A program made the position numbers and the translations under genes. A DNA stretch of 64,000 bases from Thermoproteota archaeon (GTDB taxonomy: Archaea > Thermoproteota > Nitrososphaeria_A > Caldarchaeales > Calditenuaceae): assembly GCA_030550235.1 (NCBI GenBank), contig JAUQPU010000001.1, forward strand, positions 97,458 to 161,457, given 5' to 3'. Of the stretch, positions 17,890-27,220 are shown one piece after another. Within the stretch, counting starts at the first letter, position 1; each line of letters begins with the position of its first letter. Under the pieces are notes generated by a model. It had not been told where the DNA came from and did not search any database. It saw only the letters and a list, made by a program, of their open reading frames with translations.

Positions 17890-18873
17890 GTGAGGCTTGG
17901 TGTTGGGTGGAATATCTTACACCCAGTGTCTAAGGTTGCTGAGCTTGCATCGAGGTCTGAGGCTCTGGGGTACGAGTCATTCTGGCTTCATGAGAACCCC
18001 ATGCTTGGAGACAGTTTCTCATCCCTCATCCTCGCCTGTAGAAACACACATGAGATTCGTTTAGGGATTGGCTGCACGAGCGTCATCACTCGCCATCCTG
18101 TGATGGTTGCTGCATCTGCGCTAACGCTTCAAAACGAGAGCGGGGGGAGATTTGTGCTGGGGCTTGCGCTTGGTGGGTTCCCATGGCTACCATTGATAAA
18201 CTATCAAGTCCACCCAGTGAAGGAGACGAAGCCACTCCGTAGAATATTGGAAGCCGCATCCATCATAAGGTCGCTGGTGAGCGGCGAGGCAGCCATGGTG
18301 TCTGGAACATTCTACAGCGTTAAGGGGTTCAGGCTGATGACTAGGCCGTCTAAACCTATACCCATCTACTTAGGCGCCCTCGGGCCCAAGACCCTCCGAA
18401 AGGCCCCCACAGTCTTTGACGGCGTCATAACCTCGCCAGGTGTTTTGACACCCCGCGACGTTAGGAGGTTGATTAGCTGGGTTGAGGAGGGTGAGAGAAA
18501 TGGACAGAGGGTTGAGAAGCTCGCATACGTGCTCTCTTCAGTCAGCGATGACGAGTCTGAGGCCTACAAGGCCATCAAGCGCGACCCCTTCTTTATCTAC
18601 CAGCTCTCCGAAGTTGTCCCAGAGGAGAGTCTCAGCTATTTTGGTGTTAGGTTGGATAAGCTGCCCCAGATAAGAGAGTCCTGGCGAAGGCGCGATTTTG
18701 CCCAAGCCGCCTCCCTAATAAGTGATGAGATGGTTATAGCCTTGACGGCCTCTGGGAGGAGCGAGGATGCCCTAAGTAGGCTCGAAGAATACGCCTCGAC
18801 AGGAGTCGACACGCTAATCATAACGCCGGTGGGAGATTCTGAGAGAGTCCTCAGAGCCTTTGCCCAAAAATAG
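17890..18873 (+). CDS. LLM-class (F420-dependent, Mer-like) oxidoreductase
   Basis: LASRSEALGYESFWLHENPM, LGIGCTSVITRHPVMVAASALTLQNESGGRFVLGLALGG, PIPIYLGALGPKTLR. Confidence 0.87.
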   Translation: MRLGVGWNILHPVSKVAELASRSEALGYESFWLHENPMLGDSFSSLILACRNTHEIRLGIGCTSVITRHPVMVAASALTLQNESGGRFVLGLALGGFPWLPLINYQVHPVKETKPLRRILEAASIIRSLVSGEAAMVSGTFYSVKGFRLMTRPSKPIPIYLGALGPKTLRKAPTVFDGVITSPGVLTPRDVRRLISWVEEGERNGQRVEKLAYVLSSVSDDESEAYKAIKRDPFFIYQLSEVVPEESLSYFGVRLDKLPQIRESWRRRDFAQAASLISDEMVIALTASGRSEDALSRLEEYASTGVDTLIITPVGDSERVLRAFAQK

Positions 18874-18886
18874 CGGTGGGCCTATC

Positions 18887-19354
18887 TTACAGACTTACAT
18901 CTGTCTTCAGTATTCTGGTCCATGTTCCTGACTCGCCTAAAATCCCGCCCTCCTGCCATATCTTGACCTCCCTTTGAAGCCTATGGCTGAGCAACCCCCT
19001 AAAGAAGCCCTCATGGAAGCTGCACTCGAAAAACAGGCCTAGCCCAGGTATCTGGCCACATATCGTGCAGTTGGATATCCTGAAGGTTAAGGGGTCACGG
19101 CTCACCACTTCAAGCCCCCCCAAAACAAGCCTACTCCAGACCTCAGAGAGCTGGTCTAACACGGACTTCAAGTCGGCTGCCTCTATAGACTCGGAGGCCC
19201 TGCGGCCCATCTCCTCCCCCAACTTCCTCAACAACTCCTTCGAATCAACTCTAAACTCCCGCTGCAGAGGGTGAATAGCGGGGGAGAAAAACGCAACAGT
19301 GCTGAGAAGATCACGCCAAAAACCCCTATCCTCCAAAAAACTTGCCGATGACAT
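18887..19354 (-). CDS. Uncharacterised protein, possibly V4R (4-vinyl reductase)-like
   Basis: 155 aa; C-terminal NCTICGQIPGLGLFFECSFHEGFFRGLLSHRLQREVKIWQEGG resembles the Cys-containing end of V4R domains. Confidence 0.4.
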   Translation of the reverse strand: MSSASFLEDRGFWRDLLSTVAFFSPAIHPLQREFRVDSKELLRKLGEEMGRRASESIEAADLKSVLDQLSEVWSRLVLGGLEVVSRDPLTFRISNCTICGQIPGLGLFFECSFHEGFFRGLLSHRLQREVKIWQEGGILGESGTWTRILKTDVSL

Positions 19355-19491
19355 GCTCCAAGGGCTATAGTATATTATGTCGGATAAAAGAAGTTGCAGT
19401 TAAATGCATAAAATTGTATACAATTAATAAATGCTAAACACCTAAACGGGGATTAGAAATCCTTTATACGTGTCAAAAACGACCTAGCCAA

Positions 19492-20042
19492 ATGCCACCC
19501 TTTGAAGTTTTCATCCTCGAGATGAATCTGAGAAGAAGGCTGGTTCATAATCCCTACAGGCTGTTAACAGCCTTGGGGCTTGGCAGGGACATGTTTTTCT
19601 CGATATAGGCTGTGGAACTGGACTCCTCTCTATTCCCGCAGCCTCGATCGTGGGGGATGAGGGCCTTGTCTACGCCGTAGATGTCTCCGACTACTACCTG
19701 ATGAGGCTTAGGAAAAAAGCCGCCAAGCTGGGCATCAAAAACATCGATGCCATGAGGACCAGCGCGGAGGAGTTAGATGAGGTTCCAGACAACTCGATCG
19801 ATAGAGCTTCCTTCACGCTAAGCCTCTACTATATAGGAGACAAGGCACAGGCTATAACCAGGCTTAGACAAAAGCTCAACAATGACGGGCTGGTCATGGT
19901 CTATGAGCCTATAGCCTCAAGGTTTCAGGGGCATGGGACAGAGACATCTGTCATAACCGCGCTCTTTACGGCAAGGGGCTTCGAGCCGCAGTTTGTAAAA
20001 AGGGGGCTCCTATTCTGGACAGGCCTATACAGCCCAGCTTAG
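19492..20042 (+). pseudogene. SAM-dependent methyltransferase interrupted by a 1-nt frameshift at about 19594-19598
   Basis: Frame 1: MPPFEVFILEMNLRRRLVHNPYRLLTALGLGRDM; frame 3: (H)VFLDIGCGTGLLSIPAASIVGDEGLVYAVDVSDYYLMRLRKKAAKLG; one extra T in the TTTTT run joins them. Confidence 0.8.
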
Positions 20043-20055
20043 GCTATAATGCGTC

Positions 20056-20706
20056 ATGTTTCATATTCTTATCTTTGGGAAAACCCTTAATTTAAGCAGC
20101 CTGACCCGGAATTATGATGATCGAGTTATGAAGAGTAAAGAAAGGCATCGAGCGGGCTCAACCATGGCTGGATCCTATTCTGACTGTGCTGCCAAAGTAG
20201 GTGATAAGCACGCAGCCCAACGCCCAACCTCTGTCAAGATTAGAATAAGCGACAAGTCCCTCAGCTTCGATTATGCTCACTTCCTTCCAGACATTGAGAA
20301 GTGTGCATCGATTCACGGACATACAGCGAGCCTCGATGTGGAGGTGGTTGGGGAAAAGACTGGACCTGGACTCGTGGTAGACTTCGGGGTGCTTAAGAGA
20401 GCCGCCAGAGAAGTGATTTCCGAGCTTGATCACAAGATTATAGTCAGCAAGAGATACATCGAGTCGAAAAAAGGGGGCTCGATAACAATTAGATTCTTGG
20501 GTAAGGGAGGCGGGTATAGAATCACAGCGCCGTCATCCCAGCTCTTCATAGCTCCTTTCGAGTCCACGATAGAGAATTTAGCAGCCTATATTGCCGAGTC
20601 TATCCTTAAGCGCCTGCCTAGGAATGTGGAGTATGTTCGCGTTGAAGTCTCTGAGGGTGTGGGGAAATATGCAGAGAGTATAGTATATCGTGAGGAGAAT
20701 GTCTGA
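20056..20706 (+). CDS. queD: 6-pyruvoyl-tetrahydropterin synthase / QueD family (6-carboxytetrahydropterin synthase)
   Basis: FDYAHFLPDIEKCASIHGHTASLDVEVVG...VVDFGVLKRAAREVISELDHKII; true start probably internal (20128 or 20164). Confidence 0.85.
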   Translation: MFHILIFGKTLNLSSLTRNYDDRVMKSKERHRAGSTMAGSYSDCAAKVGDKHAAQRPTSVKIRISDKSLSFDYAHFLPDIEKCASIHGHTASLDVEVVGEKTGPGLVVDFGVLKRAAREVISELDHKIIVSKRYIESKKGGSITIRFLGKGGGYRITAPSSQLFIAPFESTIENLAAYIAESILKRLPRNVEYVRVEVSEGVGKYAESIVYREENV

Positions 20707-21364
20707 GAGAATCCTTGTGCTTCTGTCCGGGGGCATAGACTCGGCCGTAGCGCTATGGCTGGCTAGGCGTAAGAATCCCCTCGGCGCGATCTATAGCCTA
20801 TCAATAGACTATCACGGGAGGAGTAGGGGTGAGGATGAGTCTGCAGCGCGGCTCGCCAGAAAGGCTGGGGTGACATCGCATTTAAAAATAAGCCTACCAT
20901 TCTTGAGGGACTCTGAAGACCTGCCAGAGAGAGAGGCCCTCACTCATAGGGGTTCTCGGCTCCCCCCAGTCTTCATCCCAGCCCGAAATCTCATATTCTA
21001 TTCATGCGCATCCCACGTAGCCTTCTCTGTCACCGCGAACAGGATAACTGTGGGGCATAATAGAGAAGACGTGGATAGATTCCCCGACGTGGGCTCAAGC
21101 TTCATAGAACGGTTCAATGAACTTTTGAGGGAGAGTCTACCAGGATATGACTTGACTCTCGAGGCCCCTCTCATAAACTATTCTAAGTGGGAAGTCGTCC
21201 AGTTAGCTCTTGAGCTCGGTGTCCCGCTTGAGGATACTTGGAGCTGCTGGGGTCCAGGGGATCTGCATTGCGGACGATGTGAGGGATGCCATGCCCGTCA
21301 AAAGATCTTCAGAGAGGTGGGGATGAAGGACCCTACACCCTACGAATCAATTAATATTCCCTAA
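20690..21364 (+). CDS. queC: 7-cyano-7-deazaguanine synthase QueC
   Basis: VLLSGGIDSAVALWLARR; FIPARNLIFYSCASHVAF; Zn motif CWGPGDLHCGRCEGC. Confidence 0.93.
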   Translation: MRRMSERILVLLSGGIDSAVALWLARRKNPLGAIYSLSIDYHGRSRGEDESAARLARKAGVTSHLKISLPFLRDSEDLPEREALTHRGSRLPPVFIPARNLIFYSCASHVAFSVTANRITVGHNREDVDRFPDVGSSFIERFNELLRESLPGYDLTLEAPLINYSKWEVVQLALELGVPLEDTWSCWGPGDLHCGRCEGCHARQKIFREVGMKDPTPYESINIP

Positions 21365-21380
21365 ACACTTACCCACTATT

Positions 21381-22238
21381 GTGAAGATTGGTCTGAACTC
21401 TTGGACGGTTGGTGGATGGGGCCTCGCACTGCCGAACGGTCTTGAGGGTGTATTAAGTGTAGCCTCTGAGCTGGGCTATGACGGGGTGGAGTTAGTCTAT
21501 GACGACGAAAAATACTCACCCGATAAAATTGGGAGACAGGATAGGCTTCACATCCTGGAGTTTGCCTCATCCTATAACATCTCAATACCAAGCATAGCCA
21601 CTGGAGTCTTCTGGAAATACAATCTAGCATCGCCTAGCGAGTCGGAGAGAAACATGGCTCTCAGCCTTCTAAAAAGAGGGCTTGAACTCGCAGCTGACCT
21701 CAACTCTGAAACTCTCCTAGTAGTGCCCGCGGTAGCCAGGCCCAGCGTAGGCTATAGAGAGACATATAACAATGCTCTATCCTCCATGACTAAGGCAGCT
21801 CGTTGGGCCGAGGACCTAGGGGTGACTATTGGGCTGGAGAATGTCTGGAACCGCTTCCTATACGACCCATCATCCTATAGGCGCTTTATAGAGGATGTCG
21901 GTTCTGACGCTGTCGGCCTATACTTTGATGTGGGGAATGTCTTGGAGATTTCACCATTTGAACATTGGCTCGAGGTGCTCGGTGATATGATAGTGCTGAT
22001 ACATGCTAAGGACTATGACATGAATAGCCGGGGCCCTGGGGGCTTTAGGCTGATTGGTCGGGGCTCGGTTGATTGGGGTAGCTTTGTCAAGTCCCTCCGC
22101 TCAATTGGATATGGAGGTTTTCTCAACGTGGAGACTCCCCCAGAATTCATGAAGCCTCCCGCCTCAATTGTATACCCCCAAGACGGTGTTGAGGCGGCGC
22201 GGATGAGCCTGCAGAAGCTACGTGAGTTCATAGGATAG
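21381..22238 (+). CDS. Sugar phosphate isomerase/epimerase (xylose isomerase-like TIM barrel)
   Basis: ELGYDGVELVYDDE; GVTIGLENVWNRFLYDP; VGLYFDVGNVL; LIHAKDYD; GRGSVDWGSFVKSLRSIGYGGFLNVE. Confidence 0.88.
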   Translation: MKIGLNSWTVGGWGLALPNGLEGVLSVASELGYDGVELVYDDEKYSPDKIGRQDRLHILEFASSYNISIPSIATGVFWKYNLASPSESERNMALSLLKRGLELAADLNSETLLVVPAVARPSVGYRETYNNALSSMTKAARWAEDLGVTIGLENVWNRFLYDPSSYRRFIEDVGSDAVGLYFDVGNVLEISPFEHWLEVLGDMIVLIHAKDYDMNSRGPGGFRLIGRGSVDWGSFVKSLRSIGYGGFLNVETPPEFMKPPASIVYPQDGVEAARMSLQKLREFIG

Positions 22239-22295
22239 AGTATACGCGTCCAAGTGGTCAAAACTAAAATACTAACACCTCTATACTCCCTCAGA

Positions 22296-22718
22296 ATGTC
22301 AGAGTCTCAGAAGAGTCAGGAAGGCGAGCAGAGAAGAGAGGTATGGGGTATTATACATATCTACTCATCCTATAATAACATAGTTGTTCACGCCACGGAC
22401 ATCACGGGGGCTGAGACATTGGCAGTAGCCTCGGGTGGAATGTTTGTGGAGTCAGGGCGCCTGGAGTCTTCGCCATACGCGGCTACCCGCGCGGCAAACT
22501 ACGTGATGGAGGCTATAAAGCAAAAGGGGATTAACGCAGTCCACATTAGGGTGAGGGCTCCAGGTGGAGTAAAGTCCAAGACCCCAGGGCCTGGGACACA
22601 GGCCGCCATAAGAGCCATAGCGAGGTCTGGCGTGATGATAGGCAGAATAGAGGATGTCACTCCACTGCCACATGATAGTGTGAGGCGTAAAGGTGGAAGA
22701 AGGGGTAGAAGAGTCTAA
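22296..22718 (+). CDS. rps11: 30S ribosomal protein S11 (uS11)
   Basis: [47 protein letters not shown]...[44 protein letters not shown]; start refined from 22254. Confidence 0.96.
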   Translation: MSESQKSQEGEQRREVWGIIHIYSSYNNIVVHATDITGAETLAVASGGMFVESGRLESSPYAATRAANYVMEAIKQKGINAVHIRVRAPGGVKSKTPGPGTQAAIRAIARSGVMIGRIEDVTPLPHDSVRRKGGRRGRRV

Positions 22719-23203
22719 GCTTTTGCTTCCGCCGGAACCAGAAGCCTAATCTTATTCTCCTCCTCTCTCGTCACTAGGTAGCTGGGGGAAGAAACTACCC
22801 TCTCGCCAACCGCCACCTTACCGTGGACGATGAGCTGTCTCGCATGGTGTAGTGTCTTCGCCAGGCCAAGCCGATATATCATCGTTTGGAGCCTCCGCTC
22901 CAAAATATCTCTAACAGACAGCTGGAGGACATAGTTTGCGTCGGCATCACTTGAAACCAGTCCCATCACATACAGCTTATCGATTAACGCCTTCTCCTTA
23001 ACTCTCCTCTCCTCACCTGTCAAGACGAAGAGGGACCTGGCGATATTCCGATACTTTCTTAGGATTGATGCAGCCCTCCACAACTCTCTCTTGTTACGCA
23101 GACCGTACTCGCCCACGAGTCTCAGCTCTTCCCCTAGCCTATCCTCTTGCCAAGGGTTTTTAGGCGTCTCATACTTCTTCCTCGGCCGCTTAGGGTCACC
23201 CAT
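22715..23203 (-). CDS. rps4: 30S ribosomal protein S4 (uS4)
   Basis: [59 protein letters not shown]...[32 protein letters not shown]; start refined from 23221, with a TATA-like ctttaaattaac on the minus strand about 25 nt upstream. Confidence 0.94.
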   Translation of the reverse strand: MGDPKRPRKKYETPKNPWQEDRLGEELRLVGEYGLRNKRELWRAASILRKYRNIARSLFVLTGEERRVKEKALIDKLYVMGLVSSDADANYVLQLSVRDILERRLQTMIYRLGLAKTLHHARQLIVHGKVAVGERVVSSPSYLVTREEENKIRLLVPAEAKA

Positions 23204-23514
23204 CCCACATCCCTCCATCATCCGTTAATTTAAAGCTCTCTAGGGAAGCTCCTGAGCAGCACAACTTCCAACAGAAACATGCAAGTCTTCCAGCCACTAA
23301 GCTCTCTTGAGCCGCTAAAGCTCCTACCTGCAATGGGCTTGAAGAGACTATATCGGGATGACCCTCTCATCCGCCCTTATCCTAAAGTAGCCCCACTCTT
23401 CAATCTAGACTTTCCCTATAGGGAATGGTGATTGACACCTATCCCACTGTATATAGCTATATCCCCTCAGAAAAAAGCTATAGGGCCCCGCTCCTTCCAT
23501 CGCTTGTCCTTCCA

Positions 23515-24036
23515 TCAGTCACTCGGCCAAGCGACGCGTGATAACCCAAGCCTGCGGATGACGTCTAACATCTTGCTGCTGCCGAAGAAGATAAGGTGAG
23601 ACCTACATCTACAGTCTGACGATCCGAAGCAAGGTATAAACCCGTCGGCCTGTTTACTTATAACCTCAGCCAGTCTACACTCAACACCGACAGCCTCCGA
23701 GACCCACACCCCACGTATCTCAAAGACGCGGTGAGATGTAATCCAATCTATATGCCATCGAAGCCTCTTCCTCTTTGAGATGTGCCGCCGAATCCGTGAT
23801 AGTAGCCCCCTCCTCGCAGAGCCAACATACACGTAAACACCCCTCTTGAAATGTAGCCTCCCCAACGCTCCAACGCGAATCCTAATGGGCCTCCCCAGCG
23901 TAATGACTAGGACATATGTCCCGTGCCCAGGCAGACTTGGGGGTAGACCTTTTACGCAGCGTCGCGTCGAGTGTAAACCAGCATGCCTCACTCTGCTGGG
24001 TGTCGTGTTAATTGTGCCCTTTATCCTTGTTGGCAT
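23515..24036 (-). CDS. GIY-YIG-like DUF123 family protein
   Basis: GTYVLVITLGRPIRIRVGALGRLHFKRGVYVYVGSARRGLLSRIRRHISKRKRLRWHIDWIT; start likely internal. Confidence 0.87.
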   Translation of the reverse strand: MPTRIKGTINTTPSRVRHAGLHSTRRCVKGLPPSLPGHGTYVLVITLGRPIRIRVGALGRLHFKRGVYVYVGSARRGLLSRIRRHISKRKRLRWHIDWITSHRVFEIRGVWVSEAVGVECRLAEVISKQADGFIPCFGSSDCRCRSHLIFFGSSKMLDVIRRLGLSRVAWPSD

Positions 24037-24237
24037 GTCCTCAGAGTTGCTTCAGTGTTTAACGATCCCACGTTGGCGAGGAGGTTTTCTTCTGTAGTGC
24101 CGTGACGGACCATCAACACCTTATGGCCGCAGCATTGGCGCCGCAATTTTATTTACCGCACTCAAATACCTGAGAATCGGGTCAGAGAAAAATAGCTTTT
24201 GAGGCCATACTGTACTCAATAGGGTCTAGGAGACTGG

Positions 24238-24594
24238 TTAGTGTGTCAGGAGGCTTACAGTCAATACAACTAGCACAAAAGCTGTTATTAAGGAATATTT
24301 CAGGTCTCTTTTTATTGCAAAATAAATGAATGATGCGATAACTCGAGCGTAGGGGGTGAGCATTAATAGAACTAGGCCTACTGCCATCAGCCTGTCGGCT
24401 TCAAAACTAATGCCTGCTAGGTTTTTCACATAGTCGATGAAGCTCGGCGAAACTACACGGTATTCATCGCTTAAAATTATTTCAGGACCTATATCAGATA
24501 GGTAAAATGCTGAGGCGATGGACAGTATGACCAAGCTTAAAATAACGCCTGTTGCGAGCACCGAGCTTATCAGGATTTCCAGATCTTGTCTCAA
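24238..24594 (-). CDS. DUF1634-family membrane protein (TauE/SafE partner)
   Basis: About 118 aa with three TM helices, overlapping the adjacent TauE/SafE ORF by 4 nt; the pairing is common. Confidence 0.7.
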   Translation of the reverse strand: MRQDLEILISSVLATGVILSLVILSIASAFYLSDIGPEIILSDEYRVVSPSFIDYVKNLAGISFEADRLMAVGLVLLMLTPYARVIASFIYFAIKRDLKYSLITAFVLVVLTVSLLTH

Positions 24595-25415
24595 CCTATG
24601 ACACCTCTAACTATCATCTGGACCATGATATAGAGAACTACAACTAGGAAAAGAATCCTCGTAGAGCTGTTGCTGAGCTTTCTCAAGAGCCTTGACCCGG
24701 CCACGGCGCCTATCGTCGTTCCAACAGCCATTGGCGCCGCGAGGTCCAAGTAGAGGAGGCCTGAGTTAAAGTATACACTTACACCCGCTAGTGCGGTCAT
24801 GCCGATTATGAAGTTGCTGGTTGCGGAGGAGACTTTGGAAGGCATCTTGAGAACTAGCTCGTGGACCGCCACCTTGAAGGCGCCGGCTCCTATGCCCAGC
24901 ATGCCCGCCGCAACACCGGCAACAAACATGCCACCCCCACCCAGCAACGGATTTGTTAAATGGTATCTAACCTCTCTGCCGAGCCGGTCGTCATAGTATG
25001 AGCCTGACAGGTCGAGCCAGCGGGCCAGCCTATCTTGAGAAACGTTGGTCGGCAGCTCTTCTTTGATAGTTCTCAAGCCTATGAAAGAGGTGAGCAGGAA
25101 TCCGGCGAAAAAGAAGTAAAGAAAGCGAGGAGCTACATAGAGTGTTACGGTAGCTCCTGCTATGGCCCCTAATATGGTGAACATTTCTAAGAACATGGCG
25201 GCCTTGATGTCTGATAATCCGCGACGGACATGGCCAGAAGCCGAACCACTCGATGTTGCTATGATTGATACCATTCCCGCGGCTATTGCGTTTTTAATGG
25301 GAACTCCTAGAAGAGTTAGTAAAGGCGTCGTTATGCTAGCCCCTCCGAGCCCTGTAATAGCGCCTATGAACCCGGCGAAAACTGATATGATCAGTACCTC
25401 TATAAAGCCGGCCAT
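24591..25415 (-). CDS. TauE/SafE (DUF81) membrane transporter
   Basis: FIGAITGLGGASITTPLLTLLGVPIKNAIAAGMVSIIATSSGSA; AGMLGIGAGAFKVAV. Confidence 0.87.
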   Translation of the reverse strand: MAGFIEVLIISVFAGFIGAITGLGGASITTPLLTLLGVPIKNAIAAGMVSIIATSSGSASGHVRRGLSDIKAAMFLEMFTILGAIAGATVTLYVAPRFLYFFFAGFLLTSFIGLRTIKEELPTNVSQDRLARWLDLSGSYYDDRLGREVRYHLTNPLLGGGGMFVAGVAAGMLGIGAGAFKVAVHELVLKMPSKVSSATSNFIIGMTALAGVSVYFNSGLLYLDLAAPMAVGTTIGAVAGSRLLRKLSNSSTRILFLVVVLYIMVQMIVRGVIG

Positions 25416-25697
25416 AAATCGAGACGTCCACCGTCGAATTTAAACCATTGGAAACCAAGGCGCGCGTTCGGCAAGACGTTTTATCTAGCCCTCCTCATAA
25501 TTTGAGATGTATGTTGTTGACGTTTTAAATCCCAACAATCTATAAGATGCAATTACTTCGGTATGCTTAGTCCGATATCTCCCCTCAAAATTTAGACGAT
25601 ATGATGCAACAGCGCCTACTTGTTTATCCATAAACGTATTTATTCTGGGGCTCTTGCTCAGGGCGGGAGAGTTTAATACGTGCTCAGACGCGGGTTT

Positions 25698-26363
25698 ATG
25701 CTAGGTGTGCACTACCAGATTAGAATCGCTGGTGAGGGGGATAACTGGCTCCGGCTGGAGCTTGTAGACGTGCCTCTCAGCATGGGTAACGCGATTAGGA
25801 GATTCATCATAAATGAGGTGCCCACCATGGCTGTTGAGGAGGTCCTAGTCATAGAAAATACCTCGCATCTAACTAACGAGGTTCTGACCCATCGTATCTC
25901 CCTTATACCATTCACTACAGACCTAGACAACTATGTCCTCCCCGAGAAATGCGACTGCGGAAGCAAACTAGGCTGCGAGAGATGCAGTGTCAGATTCTCA
26001 CTTAGGGCCTCTGCCACGAAGGAGGTGTTGACGGTCTATTCAGCCGACCTAGTCAGGGAGAGCGGCTCGGAGAGGGTTGCTCCTATGAGTGGGGATTTCC
26101 AGATAGTGAAGCTGGCGCCTGGTCAGAGTGTTGAGCTGGAGCTTTATGTGAGGCTTGGGAAGGGTAAGAAGCACGCTAAATGGCAGTCGGGGATAGCAAC
26201 ACTCTATGAGGAGGATGGTAAGAGGATTCTCTATGTCGAGTCCTTCGGTCATCTACCCCCTAGGAGAATGCTGTTGGAGGCGGTGAAGCTATTTGAGGAG
26301 AGTGTTACAGAGCTTGGAGGGAGCCTGGAGAAGGTGGTCAAGGATGAGAGGGGGGCGGGATAA
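25698..26363 (+). CDS. rpoD: DNA-directed RNA polymerase subunit D
   Basis: LVDVPLSMGNAIRRFIINEVPTMAVEEVLVIENTSHLTNEVLTHRISLIP; CDCGSKLGCERC. Confidence 0.95.
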   Translation: MLGVHYQIRIAGEGDNWLRLELVDVPLSMGNAIRRFIINEVPTMAVEEVLVIENTSHLTNEVLTHRISLIPFTTDLDNYVLPEKCDCGSKLGCERCSVRFSLRASATKEVLTVYSADLVRESGSERVAPMSGDFQIVKLAPGQSVELELYVRLGKGKKHAKWQSGIATLYEEDGKRILYVESFGHLPPRRMLLEAVKLFEESVTELGGSLEKVVKDERGAG

Positions 26364-26685
26364 GCTGCTCAAGGCAAGGGTCCGGAGGCTGGCAAGGAGG
26401 AGCCGCTTCTGGGCCACAGTCCTTAGGCATCTCGAATCTTCCTCCAGGAGGAGGCGCGTCGTCAACATATACCATCTGAATAGGGTCGCGGCCCCGGGTG
26501 GTGGTGTATTGGTTGTAGGTAAGCTGCTAGGTGTGGGGGTCCTTGAGAAGCCCCTAAAGATCATCGCGCTCGACTACTCCGATGCAGCTTACCGGAAGGT
26601 ACTGGATGCTGGAGGCAAGGCATACTACTTGGAGGAATACATTGAGAGGGGCGGCGACGGTAAGGGACTAGTGATTGTGGGGTAA
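26344..26685 (+). CDS. rpl18e: 50S ribosomal protein L18e (eL18)
   Basis: LARRSRFWATVLRHLESSSRRRRVVNIYHLNRVAAPGGGVLVVGKLLGVGVLEKPLKIIALDYS; start refined to the ATG at 26344. Confidence 0.92.
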   Translation: MRGGRDKLLKARVRRLARRSRFWATVLRHLESSSRRRRVVNIYHLNRVAAPGGGVLVVGKLLGVGVLEKPLKIIALDYSDAAYRKVLDAGGKAYYLEEYIERGGDGKGLVIVG

Positions 26686-26698
26686 GATGTGAGGAGGT

Positions 26699-27172
26699 AT
26701 GGTTCAAGCTAGTGGTGATTTGGTTGTAGTTGATGGGTCGGGTCACCGTCTAGGGAGGCTTGCGTCGAAAGTAGCCAAGATGCTTCTCTCAGGCAGGAGA
26801 GTTGTAGTCGTCAACGCCGACAAGGTCCTAGTGACTGGGACTAAGTCGGCTATACTTGAGAGATACCTCAAGCTCGTGGGGCGGACCTGGTATTCGTCCA
26901 TTGAGGAGCCAAAGGTCTGGTATCCACGCAGGGCCGACAGGATTCTCTGGTATACGATAGCTAGGATGCTTCCCAGGAGGCAGCCGAAGGGTAGAGAGGC
27001 GTTAAAGAGGCTGAAAGTATATGTTGGAGTCCCCGAGGGACTTGAAAAATCCACTCTCACACGGTTAGAGGATGCCCTTCACAAATCAGGCATAAGCAGG
27101 TCTGGGCGGTTAATCAGGACATTAACCCTCGGCGAGCTCTCAAAACTACTGAAAGGTGGCGCGGAGGGGTAG
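26699..27172 (+). CDS. rpl13: 50S ribosomal protein L13 (uL13)
   Basis: VVVDGSGHRLGRLASKVAKMLLSGRRVVVVNADKVLVTGTKSAILERYLK...ILWYTIARMLPRRQPKGREALKRLKVYVGVP. Confidence 0.95.
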   Translation: MVQASGDLVVVDGSGHRLGRLASKVAKMLLSGRRVVVVNADKVLVTGTKSAILERYLKLVGRTWYSSIEEPKVWYPRRADRILWYTIARMLPRRQPKGREALKRLKVYVGVPEGLEKSTLTRLEDALHKSGISRSGRLIRTLTLGELSKLLKGGAEG

Positions 27173-27220
27173 TGGGATACTCGGGTCTTAAATGGTAATC
27201 CCTTTTATATTGAGGCCTTA

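Noticed and set aside
23450-23490. Possible hairpin at tatatagctatatcccctcagaaaaaagctataggg
   Set aside because: On inspection the arms are closer to direct than inverted complements; no convincing stem.
25416-25690. Possible C/D box sRNA (atatgatgcaacag)
   Set aside because: No complete C, D', C' and D box set with proper spacing.
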